Assembly: GCF_017355835.1 (NCBI RefSeq)
Contig: NZ_JAFEWF010000003.1
Coordinates: forward strand, 328,805-392,804
Source: Desertivirga brevis
GTDB taxonomy: Bacteria; Bacteroidota; Bacteroidia; Sphingobacteriales; Sphingobacteriaceae
DNA length: 64,000 bases
Direction of reading: 5' to 3'
A program made the position numbers and the translations under genes. This document shows, piece after piece, positions 9,674-17,713 of the stretch (position 1 is its first letter; every line of letters begins with the position of its first letter). The notes beneath the pieces are model-generated. The model was not told where the DNA came from, searched no databases, and was given only the letters and a program-made list of their open reading frames with translations.

Positions 9674-9688
9674 TTCACCGAGGCTTTT
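9653..9688 (+). terminator. Intrinsic terminator overlapping the end of lpxB
   Basis: Arms AAAAGCCTCG (9653-9662) and CGAGGCTTTT (9679-9688) pair perfectly across a 16-base loop that contains the lpxB stop (9671-9673). The A/T runs make it usable on both strands, so it may also end the small - strand gene that stops at 9792. Confidence 0.82.
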
Positions 9689-9791
9689 CTTAATGACTCC
9701 AGGTTGTAACAACAAAAATCAAACTTATCAACCTAACAAAAATAAATCAACCTATCTCACAAACAACCTAAACCTAACCCAAAGTCAAATA

Positions 9792-9902
9792 TTATTTCTG
9801 CAACCTGTTTCCGCTTTGATTTCTAACAGGAACCAGGGCAGGTGTTTTCTTTCTTAAACCATTCACAAAGTCAGAAACCAATTCTTTTAATCTTTCAAAC
9901 AT
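9792..9902 (-). CDS. 36-residue basic small protein
   Basis: A short open frame read directly from the - strand: ATG at 9902, stop TAA at 9792-9794. The protein starts MFERLKELVSDFVNGL, which would form an amphipathic helix, then RKKTPALVPVR and a basic Asn/Gly/Arg/Gln/Lys tail. A GA-rich AAAAGGGG lies about 5 bases before the ATG. A near-consensus promoter (TTTG-N19-TAAGTTTA) sits 25-55 bases upstream. Codon choice looks normal for coding sequence. Function unknown; a membrane- or ribosome-associated small protein is possible. The promoter plus amphipathic composition make a chance frame unlikely. Confidence 0.66.
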   Translation of the reverse strand: MFERLKELVSDFVNGLRKKTPALVPVRNQSGNRLQK

Positions 9903-9926
9903 ATTAACCCCTTTTCTTAGTAATTG

Positions 9927-9957
9927 TAAACTTAATTAATTACGAGCCGAATTCAAA
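9927..9957 (-). promoter_or_regulatory. Bacteroidota-type promoter for the 36-codon gene
   Basis: On the - strand TTTG (9957-9954), a 19-base spacer and TAAGTTTA (9934-9927) match the Bacteroidota primary-sigma consensus TTTG-N19/20-TAnnTTTG at every position but the last. The predicted start point lies about 20 bases before the ATG at 9902. Confidence 0.7.
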
Positions 9958-10047
9958 AATATTGTTCACTGTCAGATATTTAATTGATTTCTAAAGGCCT
10001 ATTTCCTTACTACGTTTGCAAGGTATAAAGGTTCGCTCAAAATAAAA

Positions 10048-11454
10048 CTATTGTTCGACCTCATCCCAGTTAAATGCAGGGTTTTCAGCAGCGGTTTTAG
10101 CGCTTTTCATAAGGGATTTCAACTCCTGAACTTTTGCATAATTTGTTGATGCAATATTGTTTGTTTCTCCGGTATCCTTATTTAAATCGTATAGTTCCAG
10201 TACCTCTGGTTTACCTTTGTCTTTAAAGCGGATCAACTTCCAGTTTCCTTGTCGTAGAGCTTCCTTATAACCCTTCTCCCCAAACTGCCAGTAGAGGTAA
10301 TCATGTTGTTTTTGTGTTTTTCCTGATAATGCATTCACGAATGAAATACCATCAATATTAGTGGGAACAGAAGTAAAGGTTAATTGACCAATAGTTGGCA
10401 TCATGTCCCAAAAGGCCCATGCATCTTCTCTGGTTTTCCCGGCAGGAACTCTTCCCGGAGCTCTAACGATAAGAGGCACCCGAATTCCACCTTCATACAA
10501 ATCTCTTTTTACACCTTTCAACGGACCACTACTGTTGAAATAGGCAGGGTCTCCTCCACCTTCTTCATGCGGGCCGTTATCGCTGGTAAACATTATATAG
10601 GTATCATTTTCCAAACCCAGGTTCTTAACCTGTTTTACAATGCTTGCCACATCCTGATCCAGTCTGTACATCATTGCTGCAAAGGCAGCATGAGGCTGTA
10701 GCTGGGTACGGTAAGATGCTTTGTTCTGATAGAATGGCTTCTCCGGGGGATACTTGCTGCTGCCATCCAGGTTCTGAAACTTCTTCATCAAATGTTCAGG
10801 AACCTTAAGCTCGGCATGAGGCAGTGTTGTGGAAAGATAAAGGAAGAAGGGCTTATTTTTGTTCTCTTTTATAAATCCCAGTGCATGCTCAAGGATCAAG
10901 TCGGGAACATATTTAGTAGAATCTATCGTCACTTTACTTAACTCTCTGTTCTTGACCTCAAAGAGGTGATCTGTAAAGTAGTGATGAGCATGTCTTTGTA
11001 GGAGATAGCCATAAAACGTGTCAAACCCTTTCAGATGAGGTGCTCCTGGTTCGTTTTCTAATCCAAGTCCCCATTTTCCAAACATGCCGGTTGCATATCC
11101 GTTATCTTGAAGGTGTTGAGCTAAAGTAGTATCCTGAGGGCGCAGTGATGCATTGGCATTTCCGCGAATATACGCGTGACCCATGTGCTTTCCTGTCATT
11201 AGAGCTGCTCTTGAAGGGGCACAAACAGTATTACCCGCATAGAATTGAGTGAACTTCGTACCTTCCTTTGCTAGCTGATCGATGTTAGGAGTTTCAATTG
11301 GACTCTTTGCATTAAAAGAGGATAAATTCCCATAACCTAAGTCATCGGCAAGAATGAAAATTATGTTTGGCTTTCTTTGTTTAGAACTTTGTGCTTCTGC
11401 CTGTGTGATTGAAGCAGCAAGAACAAAAAGGCCTATAAGTTTTTTTAAGTGCAT
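10048..11454 (-). CDS. Secreted sulfatase (arylsulfatase family)
   Basis: 468 residues. An N-terminal signal peptide ends near QAEAQ, implying export to the periplasm or outside. Metal-binding Asp37-Asp38 lie in FILADDLGYGN. Cys78 in the CAPSRAALMTG motif is the residue converted to formylglycine in type I sulfatases. Later motifs include GKWGLG, TTLPHAEL, FTSDNGPHEEGG and GGIRVPLIVRAPG. It hydrolyses sulfate esters; the substrate (aryl or polysaccharide sulfate) cannot be told. No maturase or SusC/D pair is beside it. A single transcription unit, divergent from the HAD gene. Confidence 0.92.
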   Translation of the reverse strand: MHLKKLIGLFVLAASITQAEAQSSKQRKPNIIFILADDLGYGNLSSFNAKSPIETPNIDQLAKEGTKFTQFYAGNTVCAPSRAALMTGKHMGHAYIRGNANASLRPQDTTLAQHLQDNGYATGMFGKWGLGLENEPGAPHLKGFDTFYGYLLQRHAHHYFTDHLFEVKNRELSKVTIDSTKYVPDLILEHALGFIKENKNKPFFLYLSTTLPHAELKVPEHLMKKFQNLDGSSKYPPEKPFYQNKASYRTQLQPHAAFAAMMYRLDQDVASIVKQVKNLGLENDTYIMFTSDNGPHEEGGGDPAYFNSSGPLKGVKRDLYEGGIRVPLIVRAPGRVPAGKTREDAWAFWDMMPTIGQLTFTSVPTNIDGISFVNALSGKTQKQHDYLYWQFGEKGYKEALRQGNWKLIRFKDKGKPEVLELYDLNKDTGETNNIASTNYAKVQELKSLMKSAKTAAENPAFNWDEVEQ

Positions 11455-11560
11455 GGCTGAAAGGATACTCTATTGGTTTTGTAGGCAAACATAACGCATT
11501 GTTTACTATTCTTTTAATAAATTTTAGTTTCTTCGCATCAATTTTACAATAATAGATAGA

Positions 11561-12217
11561 ATGAGAGCTTTCCTATTTGATTTAAACGGAACGATGATAG
11601 ATGACATGGATTTCCATACGGATGCATGGCATGAAGTATTGAATAACGATTTAGGAGCTAACCTTAGTCGCGAGGAGGTAAAGAAGCAGATGTACGGGAA
11701 AAATCACGAGTTGTTGGTCCGGGTGTTCGGAGACGAGAAGTTTACAGAGGAGGAGAAGGATAAGATATCCTTTGAAAAGGAGAAACGGTACCAGAGCCGA
11801 TTTAAGCCTCATTTAAAATTGATTGATGGCTTATCCGAGTTTTTAGAGAAAGCGCATAGTCGGGGCATAAAAATGGCAATTGGTTCTGCAGCTATTACCT
11901 CCAATGTCGATTTTGTTCTGGATGGCTTAAATATAAGAGAGTACTTTCCGGTGGTTATTAGTGCAGATAATGTTAGTGTGAGTAAGCCCGATCCGGAGAC
12001 ATTTTTAAAGGGGGCAGAGCAACTAGGAATGAAGCCGGAAGATTGTATTGTTTTTGAGGATAATCCAAATGGGGTAGAAGCCGCGAGGCGAGCCGGGATG
12101 AAATGTGTAGTTCTTACAACGATGCACGAGGAATACGAGTTTGAAGGTTTGGATAATATTCTGGTTTTCGTAGAAGATTACACCGACCCTTTCTTTGAGC
12201 AGTTTTTGAATAAGTAG
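11561..12217 (+). CDS. HAD-superfamily hydrolase, beta-phosphoglucomutase-like
   Basis: 218 residues. HAD fold with a small helical cap after motif I. Motif I reads FDLNGTMIDD: the nucleophile Asp7 is present, but the second Asp (general acid/base) of DxDGT is Asn9. Motif II is GSAA near 110, motif III Lys is in VSKPDPETF, and motif IV is VFEDNPNGVEAARRAG. Overall similarity is to sugar-phosphate phosphatases and phosphoglucomutases. The Asp-to-Asn change could alter the reaction or slow dephosphorylation. The gene ends at a strong terminator shared with convergent araA; no functional link to arabinose use is shown. Confidence 0.85.
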   Translation: MRAFLFDLNGTMIDDMDFHTDAWHEVLNNDLGANLSREEVKKQMYGKNHELLVRVFGDEKFTEEEKDKISFEKEKRYQSRFKPHLKLIDGLSEFLEKAHSRGIKMAIGSAAITSNVDFVLDGLNIREYFPVVISADNVSVSKPDPETFLKGAEQLGMKPEDCIVFEDNPNGVEAARRAGMKCVVLTTMHEEYEFEGLDNILVFVEDYTDPFFEQFLNK

Positions 12218-12241
12218 CGATCTGGTTCTTATAATGTAATT

Positions 12242-12287
12242 AAAAAAGGAACGGCCGCTTCATTAGCGAAGCGGCCGTTCCTTTTTT
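12242..12287. terminator. Strong bidirectional terminator (HAD gene / araA)
   Basis: GGAACGGCCGCTT and AAGCGGCCGTTCC form a 13-bp perfect GC-rich stem with an 8-base loop, flanked by A6 and T6. It serves the convergent HAD gene and the araBDA transcript. Confidence 0.93.
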
Positions 12288-12298
12288 AATTATTAAGC

Positions 12299-13801
12299 TT
12301 AAGCTTTATTTATCTGATAATAAACATCGCTCCAGCGTAATTCATTTTTCAACGAATACAGGTCGGTGTTCTTTCCAATCTTCACCAATTCAATTCCTGC
12401 CATATCAGAGAAAGCTTCCATATGTTCAGAAGTCAGGTTCTGGCTATAACATGTATGGTGAGCTCCACCCGCTAAGATCCAGGCAGCACAACCAGTTTTC
12501 ATATCTGGATATGGTTTCCAGAGTACGCGTGCTACAGGAAGTTTTGGAAGATCGTGTTGTGGCGCTACTGCTTCAACTTCGTTTACGATTAAACGGAAAC
12601 GATTACCCATATCAACGAGAGACGCATTTATGGCAGGACCAGCAGCTACGTTAAATACTAAACGTACCGGATCTTCTTTACCTCCGATTCCTAAAGGATG
12701 GATTTCGCATTTCGCCTGGCCATCAGCAATAGATTCACAGATCTCGAGCATGTGAGAACCCAAAACAAGAGGATTAGATGGATCGAAGTGGTAAGTGTAA
12801 TCTTCCATGAATGCATTTCCACCCGCAAGGCCGCTACCCATAACTTTCATTGCGCGAACTAAAGCAGCTGTCTTCCAGTCACCTTCTCCTGCAAATCCAT
12901 AACCCTGGTTCATTAGACGCTGGGCCGCGATACCTGGTAATTGTTTCATTCCATGAAGATCCTCGAACGTATCAGAGAAACCTTTATAATTGCCTGCTTC
13001 TAAAAATGCTTTTAAACCTAATTCGATTTTAGCTGCATCTCTTAAAGAAGAATATCTGGAGCCTCCTTTACGAAGAACATCAACAACAGCATAACGGGCT
13101 TCGTATTCTGCAGTTAACGCATCAACTTCAGCATCGCTGATCTGATTGATCACTGCTACCAGGTCGCCAATACCGTGTGTGTTTACAGAGAAACCAAATT
13201 TTAATTCAGCTTCTACCTTATCTCCGTCTGTAACAGCAACGTAGCGCATATTGTCGCCAAAGCGAACGAACCTCGCACCTTGCCAGTCGTTCCAGCCAGC
13301 AGCAGCACGCGCCCAGCCGTTCAGTTGATCCAAAACTTCAGGATCTTGCCAATGTCCAACAATAACCTTACGGTTAATCTTCATTCTTGACATCATGAAG
13401 CCAGTCTCTCTGTCGCCGTGAGCACTTTGATTAAGGTTCATGAAATCCATGTCAATAGTTGCCCATGGAATATCGCGATTGAATTGAGTATGTAAGTGTG
13501 CAATTGGTTTTTGAAGAGTTCTCAAACCAGTGATCCACATTTTAGCAGGAGAGAAAGTGTGCATCCAGGTAATAATTCCGATTACATTTGGAGCCACATT
13601 AGCTTCCTGGCAAATAGCATAAATTTCTTCAGTGCTCTTTACCGTTGGCTTGAAAACAACGCGAACTGGAATTTCAGAAGCATTATTTAAAAAAGCTGCA
13701 ATTTCCTCAGAATGAGCCGCAACTTGTTTTAAGGTTTCTTCTCCGTACAAGTCCTGGCTTCCGGTTACAAACCAAACTTCAAATTTTTTAAGGTCAGTCA
13801 T
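12299..13801 (-). CDS. araA: L-arabinose isomerase
   Basis: 500 residues, the typical length. Isomerises L-arabinose to L-ribulose, metal-dependent, in the cytoplasm. Recognisable blocks are [15 protein letters not shown] at the N-terminus, [36 protein letters not shown] with an active-site Glu, FMEDYTYHF with Glu and His, and GGAHHTCYS near the C-terminus. Third gene of araB-araD-araA. A six-copy heptamer repeat lies directly before the start codon and a hairpin lies between araD and araA, so its expression may be adjusted separately. Confidence 0.97.
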   Translation of the reverse strand: MTDLKKFEVWFVTGSQDLYGEETLKQVAAHSEEIAAFLNNASEIPVRVVFKPTVKSTEEIYAICQEANVAPNVIGIITWMHTFSPAKMWITGLRTLQKPIAHLHTQFNRDIPWATIDMDFMNLNQSAHGDRETGFMMSRMKINRKVIVGHWQDPEVLDQLNGWARAAAGWNDWQGARFVRFGDNMRYVAVTDGDKVEAELKFGFSVNTHGIGDLVAVINQISDAEVDALTAEYEARYAVVDVLRKGGSRYSSLRDAAKIELGLKAFLEAGNYKGFSDTFEDLHGMKQLPGIAAQRLMNQGYGFAGEGDWKTAALVRAMKVMGSGLAGGNAFMEDYTYHFDPSNPLVLGSHMLEICESIADGQAKCEIHPLGIGGKEDPVRLVFNVAAGPAINASLVDMGNRFRLIVNEVEAVAPQHDLPKLPVARVLWKPYPDMKTGCAAWILAGGAHHTCYSQNLTSEHMEAFSDMAGIELVKIGKNTDLYSLKNELRWSDVYYQINKA

Positions 13802-13807
13802 TTTTTT

Positions 13808-13849
13808 ATTTACGATTTACGATTTACGATTTACGATTTACGATTTACG
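13808..13849. repeat. Six perfect copies of a heptamer (ATTTACG) in the araA leader
   Basis: ATTTACG is repeated six times without mismatch, ending 7 bases from the araA start codon. On the mRNA strand this reads CGTAAAT repeats just before the ribosome-binding region. Copy number in such arrays often changes by slippage, which would alter leader length but not the reading frame. Confidence 0.92.
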
Positions 13850-13895
13850 ATTTGTTCTGTCTATAGCTTTTGACGGTTTGCAATCTTACTCTCCT

Positions 13896-13942
13896 AAATA
13901 TTGAATGCCCCTAATGAAATTCATTGTGGGCATTCAATATTT
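13896..13942 (-). terminator. Hairpin between araD and araA (attenuator or processing element)
   Basis: AAATATTGAATGCCC (13896-13910) and GGGCATTCAATATTT (13928-13942) are perfect 15-bp arms, with a smaller AATGAAATTCATT palindrome in the loop. On the araD side it could act as a partial terminator or RNA-stability element that sets araD and araA levels. There is no long T-run after it. Confidence 0.62.
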
Positions 13943-13983
13943 TGAGGGTCTGAAAGTATCGAACCTAAATTATACTGATACGT

Positions 13984-14682
13984 TTATTGGCCGTAGTATG
14001 AATTTGGTCCGTGTTTCCTTTCAAAGTGTTTTTTTATCAAGGAGTCTTTGAGTCTTGGTGCTTGAGGATTTATCTGCTCAGTCAACAAAGCCATTTTCGC
14101 TACAGTTTCAAGTACAGCACTATTGTATACTGCTTTATCTGCTGTCTTTCCCCACGTGAATGGCGCGTGGTTACCTACTAGGATCATTTCCACTTCTTCG
14201 TAGCTCAAGCCTTTGTCTTTGAAGCAGTTCATGATTTGGAAGCCTGTCTGGTACTCATAGTCTCCGAGGATCATGTCATCACTCATAGGAGGCGCACAAG
14301 GGATATCTGCAGTTAAATGGTCAGCATGAGTAGTACCGTAATTAGGAATGTCGCGTTGGCTTTGAGCCCAGGCAGTCCCATAAACAGAATGAGTATGAAC
14401 TATTCCTCCAATCTTTTCCCAATGCTTGTATAGAACTGCATGGGTTAAGGTATCTGAAGATGGTCGAAGATTACCCTCAACGGTTTTCCCTTCAAAATCT
14501 ACGATTACCATTTTCTCTGGTGAAAGGTCCTCATAGGGAACTCCACTTGGTTTAATTGCAAAAACACCTAAATCACGATCAACAGCACTTACGTTTCCGA
14601 AAGTAAAAAGTACCAAACCCAGCTTAGGTAATTGCATATTGGCTTTGTAAGCCTCTTCTTGAATATGTTGATATTTAGACAT
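13984..14682 (-). CDS. araD: L-ribulose-5-phosphate 4-epimerase
   Basis: 232 residues, normal length. Converts L-ribulose-5-phosphate to D-xylulose-5-phosphate, feeding the pentose phosphate pathway. A class II aldolase-like fold with the zinc-binding HTHSVYGTAWAQ pair of His near residue 95, then TTHADHLTADIPCAPPM and GNHAPFTWGKTADKAVYN containing the third His. The N-terminal LPKLGLVLFTFGNVSAVDR and KPSGVPYEDLSPEKM form the phosphate site. Second gene of the arabinose operon, flanked on both sides by hairpins. Confidence 0.96.
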   Translation of the reverse strand: MSKYQHIQEEAYKANMQLPKLGLVLFTFGNVSAVDRDLGVFAIKPSGVPYEDLSPEKMVIVDFEGKTVEGNLRPSSDTLTHAVLYKHWEKIGGIVHTHSVYGTAWAQSQRDIPNYGTTHADHLTADIPCAPPMSDDMILGDYEYQTGFQIMNCFKDKGLSYEEVEMILVGNHAPFTWGKTADKAVYNSAVLETVAKMALLTEQINPQAPRLKDSLIKKHFERKHGPNSYYGQ

Positions 14683-14719
14683 GAATTTATTTTATTGAGT
14701 TGTTCGTTGTTAGAAATTT

Positions 14720-14751
14720 AACTGACAGCTTTGAGCTTTGAGCTGTCAGTT
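14720..14751 (-). promoter_or_regulatory. Hairpin between araB and araD
   Basis: AACTGACAGCT (14720-14730) and AGCTGTCAGTT (14741-14751) pair perfectly over 11 bp with a 10-base loop made of the repeated word TTGAGCTTTG. With no T-run it is more likely an mRNA processing or stability element than a terminator. Confidence 0.6.
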
Positions 14752-14765
14752 GAGCTCATCGCTAC

Positions 14766-16460
14766 TTAAGCTGTTTCCAGTGATTCAGAAGCAATAAAGT
14801 TCTCTACCAACGCCCCTGCCTCAGAGTATTTCTGATACCGCTTAGCGTAAATTGCAACAGCCTCAGGATTTGGGTAATACTCGGCATCAAAGCCCTGACC
14901 CATAACTTTCATTGCATCTTCAACTTTTGGATATATTCCAGCCGCTGTCGCAGCGAACATTGCCGCTCCAATTGCGCATGTCTGTTCTGATTTATGGATC
15001 TTAATTGGCATATTTAATACATCCGCCATCATTTGCATGATAAATGGAGATTTTTTAGCAACACCGCCCAATCCGATCAAGCCTTTTACCGGAACACCTT
15101 GATCGATAAAACGGTCTACAATCTTTTTGGCGCCAAAACATGTTGATTCAACCAATGCCCGGAAGATTCTCACAGCATCACTTCCCAGATCTAAGCCAAG
15201 GAAGGCGCCTTTAAGTAATTGATTAGCATCTGGAGTCCTCCTTCCATTTAACCACTCAATAGCTAGCTCGCCGCCTTCTTCAAGTGGTAATTCTGAAGCA
15301 CGTTTGCTTAATTCAGGAATGATCCGTCCTTCAACTTCTTCAATTAGCCTCTGGGCAGTTGCCTCATCTACTATTTGAGTTTGCGAAAGCAGGTTTTTAA
15401 CTGGCCAGGCAAGTACATTTTTCAACCATGCATAGGCGTCTCCAAATGCCGACTGCCCGGCTTCCATACCAATCATGCCTGGGATGATCGAACCATTCAC
15501 TTGCCCGCAGATACCGTTAACTAAAGTGTCCTTTACCTCATCAACAGGAGCAACCAGCATATCACATGTAGATGTTCCCATAACCTTGCTAAGGTAGTAC
15601 GGCTCAATTTGACCACCTACAGCTCCCATGTGAGCATCAAATGCTCCGATGCCGATAACTACGTCAGTAGAAAGACCCAGTTTTGCGGCCCAGTCAGAAG
15701 ATAGTGTGCCTGCTCTTTCCGCAGAAGTATATGTTTTGTTAGATAATTTTGCTGTGAAGCCAGTTAGAAGCGGGTCTAGTGAAGCAAAGAATTCTTCAGG
15801 AGGTAAGCCTCCAAATTCTTCAGCCCACAGAGATTTGTGACCTGCAGAACAAACGCCACGTTTAATCTCAGCGGCATCCGATCCTCCTGTAAGAAGGAAC
15901 GGGATCCAGTCACAGTGCTCAACGAAAGAATGGATAGCATTTCGCACTTTCTCGTCCTCTCTCAGCACGTGAAGTAATTTTGCCCAGAACCATTCGGATG
16001 AATAAATCCCACCTACAAACTGTAGATAGTTAACTGGGAATTTTTCTGCGTGTTCATTTATCTCGGAAGCTTCTTTAACCGAAGTGTGATCTTTCCAAAG
16101 AACAAACATTGCATTTGGATTGTCTTTGAACTCTGGAAGAAGTGCCAATGGCGTTCCTGTTTTGTCGACAGCAACCGGGGTTGAGCCAGTAGTATCTATA
16201 GAAATAGCCTTCACGTTAGCAGCTACTTCTTTTCCTGCTTTTTGCAGGGTTTCTTTTATAGTGGTTTCAAGGCCTTCTACATAATCGAGAGGATGCTGAC
16301 GGAACTGACTGTCCACTGCGTTGCAAAACAAACCTTGCTTCCACCTGGGATAGTAGAAAACAGATGCTGCAACTTCTTCTCCTGTTAGGGCATTTACAAT
16401 AACCGAGCGTACGGAATCTGTTCCGTAATCTACTCCAATAACAAAACTCTGCTGGCTCAT
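14766..16460 (-). CDS. araB: Ribulokinase
   Basis: 564 residues. An FGGY-family sugar kinase that phosphorylates L-ribulose with ATP. The N-terminal GVDYGTDSVRSVIVN is the first phosphate-binding motif; GTSTCDMLVAP, GMEAGQSAFGDAYAW, NGRRTPDANQ and GLGGVAKKSPFIMQMMADV follow in family order. First enzyme gene downstream of the AraR-like regulator on the same strand. The 184-bp gap in front contains a candidate promoter and palindromes. Confidence 0.96.
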   Translation of the reverse strand: MSQQSFVIGVDYGTDSVRSVIVNALTGEEVAASVFYYPRWKQGLFCNAVDSQFRQHPLDYVEGLETTIKETLQKAGKEVAANVKAISIDTTGSTPVAVDKTGTPLALLPEFKDNPNAMFVLWKDHTSVKEASEINEHAEKFPVNYLQFVGGIYSSEWFWAKLLHVLREDEKVRNAIHSFVEHCDWIPFLLTGGSDAAEIKRGVCSAGHKSLWAEEFGGLPPEEFFASLDPLLTGFTAKLSNKTYTSAERAGTLSSDWAAKLGLSTDVVIGIGAFDAHMGAVGGQIEPYYLSKVMGTSTCDMLVAPVDEVKDTLVNGICGQVNGSIIPGMIGMEAGQSAFGDAYAWLKNVLAWPVKNLLSQTQIVDEATAQRLIEEVEGRIIPELSKRASELPLEEGGELAIEWLNGRRTPDANQLLKGAFLGLDLGSDAVRIFRALVESTCFGAKKIVDRFIDQGVPVKGLIGLGGVAKKSPFIMQMMADVLNMPIKIHKSEQTCAIGAAMFAATAAGIYPKVEDAMKVMGQGFDAEYYPNPEAVAIYAKRYQKYSEAGALVENFIASESLETA

Positions 16461-16512
16461 AATTCGTTAATTCGTGTCTAATTAACACTTATTTTTTCAA
16501 AAATAAAAAACG

Positions 16513-16525
16513 TTTGTAAAACAAA
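16513..16525 (-). promoter_or_regulatory. Candidate AraR operator in the araB promoter
   Basis: TTTGT-AAA-ACAAA is a perfect 5-bp palindrome with a 3-bp centre, 53 bases before the araB ATG. On the - strand it falls between a TTTG (spacer about 22, slightly long) and a TATTTTTG -7-like box, a position where a repressor would block RNA polymerase. The core TTGT-N3-ACAA recurs before the regulator gene. Confidence 0.45.
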
Positions 16526-16561
16526 GGCAAAAATTAAAATTTTCTTAAAGGTCTAAATTGC

Positions 16562-16607
16562 TTACACACTTTCCTAATTGTTTTTGCACGGGCAGGGAAA
16601 TGTGTAA
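16562..16607. promoter_or_regulatory. Imperfect inverted repeat between the regulator gene and araB
   Basis: TTACACACTTTCC (16562-16574) and GGAAATGTGTAA (16596-16607) pair with a single bulge across a 21-base centre. No T-run follows on the - strand. It may be a second operator, or the end of the regulator transcript. Confidence 0.35.
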
Positions 16608-16644
16608 TGTTCCATTAGAAGGCTGTAGGCATTTAAAAGGTTTC

Positions 16645-17352
16645 TTAAGAATTCAGGGCTTGCGGGTTAGGTATAAAATTAAGGAACGCCTGGAATTTAT
16701 CTTTATAAATAGAAGGGTCGAGTTTGTAAAAATAAGCCCCTTTTTTAGAGTTCTCTTTATCTTTCTCGCTTTGACGAATTAAGAGACCTGTCGATAGAAG
16801 TTTGCGGCTAAAATTTCTTTTATCAAGGATCGTGTCGTAAACGTTTTCGTAGAGAGTTTGAATCTGGGGTATTGTGAACTTTTCAGGAAGCAACTCAAAA
16901 AGGATTGGGTGAAGAGCCGCTTTGTATTTAAGTTTCTCTTTAGCCATTTCAACCATTGGTTCATGATCGAAAATAAGCTTCGGCATTTTCTTTAACGGAA
17001 ACCATTCTGCATGGTATTCTTCACTCAATTGTTGTTCGTACTTATTGATATCAATAAATGCGAAATAAGTGATACTAATGGTACGTTCAATTGGATCTCG
17101 CTTAGGCTCACCAAATACGTGCATCTGTTCCATGTATACCCCTTCAAGACCCGTTAATTGTTTGAGGATCCGCGATGCAGCCTCTTCAGGCCCTTCATTA
17201 GGTTCAATAAAACCACCCATCAAACTCCACTTATTTTTTTCAGGTTCAAATCCCCTTTGAATAAGCAGGAGCTTTAATAATTCGCCATCAAAACCGAATA
17301 TAATGCAGTCGACAGCAACGAGAATACGAGTTTGTTTTGAATACCTGGTCAT
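16645..17352 (-). CDS. araR: Nudix-fold winged-helix regulator, AraR-like
   Basis: 235 residues. Residues 1-145 form a Nudix-like domain; the C-terminal part (about 150-230) has the winged-helix region seen in NrtR/AraR proteins, with FTIPQIQTLYENVYDTILDKRNFSRKLL. The Nudix box keeps Gly47, Glu53, Arg61 and Gly68, but the catalytic glutamates of REUxEE are replaced (RILKQL), so hydrolysis is unlikely and ligand sensing is expected. Bacteroides AraR, a known arabinose-responsive repressor, has this architecture. Adjacency to araBDA on the same strand and a palindrome at its own start support the assignment. Confidence 0.82.
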   Translation of the reverse strand: MTRYSKQTRILVAVDCIIFGFDGELLKLLLIQRGFEPEKNKWSLMGGFIEPNEGPEEAASRILKQLTGLEGVYMEQMHVFGEPKRDPIERTISITYFAFIDINKYEQQLSEEYHAEWFPLKKMPKLIFDHEPMVEMAKEKLKYKAALHPILFELLPEKFTIPQIQTLYENVYDTILDKRNFSRKLLSTGLLIRQSEKDKENSKKGAYFYKLDPSIYKDKFQAFLNFIPNPQALNS

Positions 17353-17355
17353 CGC

Positions 17356-17370
17356 AATTGTGGTACAATT
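17356..17370 (-). promoter_or_regulatory. Candidate autoregulatory operator at the araR start
   Basis: AATTGT-GGT-ACAATT is a perfect 6-bp palindrome with a 3-bp centre, beginning 4 bases before the start codon. It shares the TTGT-N3-ACAA core with the element in front of araB. Confidence 0.45.
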
Positions 17371-17704
17371 ATATAGATATTAAATGTATATAAAGCACCA
17401 ATTAAGCTTTTTATCTTTTCTGCCTACTAGTTTGTTTAATGATTCTACAAATGAGAAGATGGAAAATTAAGTGTTCTATTGACGCTTATAAAAATCTTCC
17501 TTACATTGTGCTATCAATAGCCAATTAGAGGAGGTTATTCATAGACCTTCACTTATATTAGTTAATAAAGAATTTACGATTTCTAAATCTGTTTTTATTT
17601 CGTTATAATTGAGTAGCCAATTATTCAAACGTTTCTCAATCAATATCGTATAAAGTACCGCAGAGGTTCGAAAAATAGACAGCAATATTTTTATTGCTAA
17701 ATAT
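17371..17704. other. Intergenic region between araR and the sigma-factor gene
   Basis: AT-rich sequence of about 330 bp with no credible gene. The only clear structure is a perfect hairpin at 17681-17698 (AGCAATA-TTTT-TATTGCT), ending six bases before the first possible start of the sigma factor. It could hide the ribosome site or be a protein-binding palindrome. Confidence 0.5.
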
Positions 17705-17713
17705 GTGAGTGAA

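Noticed and set aside
9663..9857. 64-residue frame on the + strand after lpxB
   Set aside because: It starts within the lpxB terminator, is Asn/Thr-rich low-complexity, and is antisense to the better-supported 36-codon gene.
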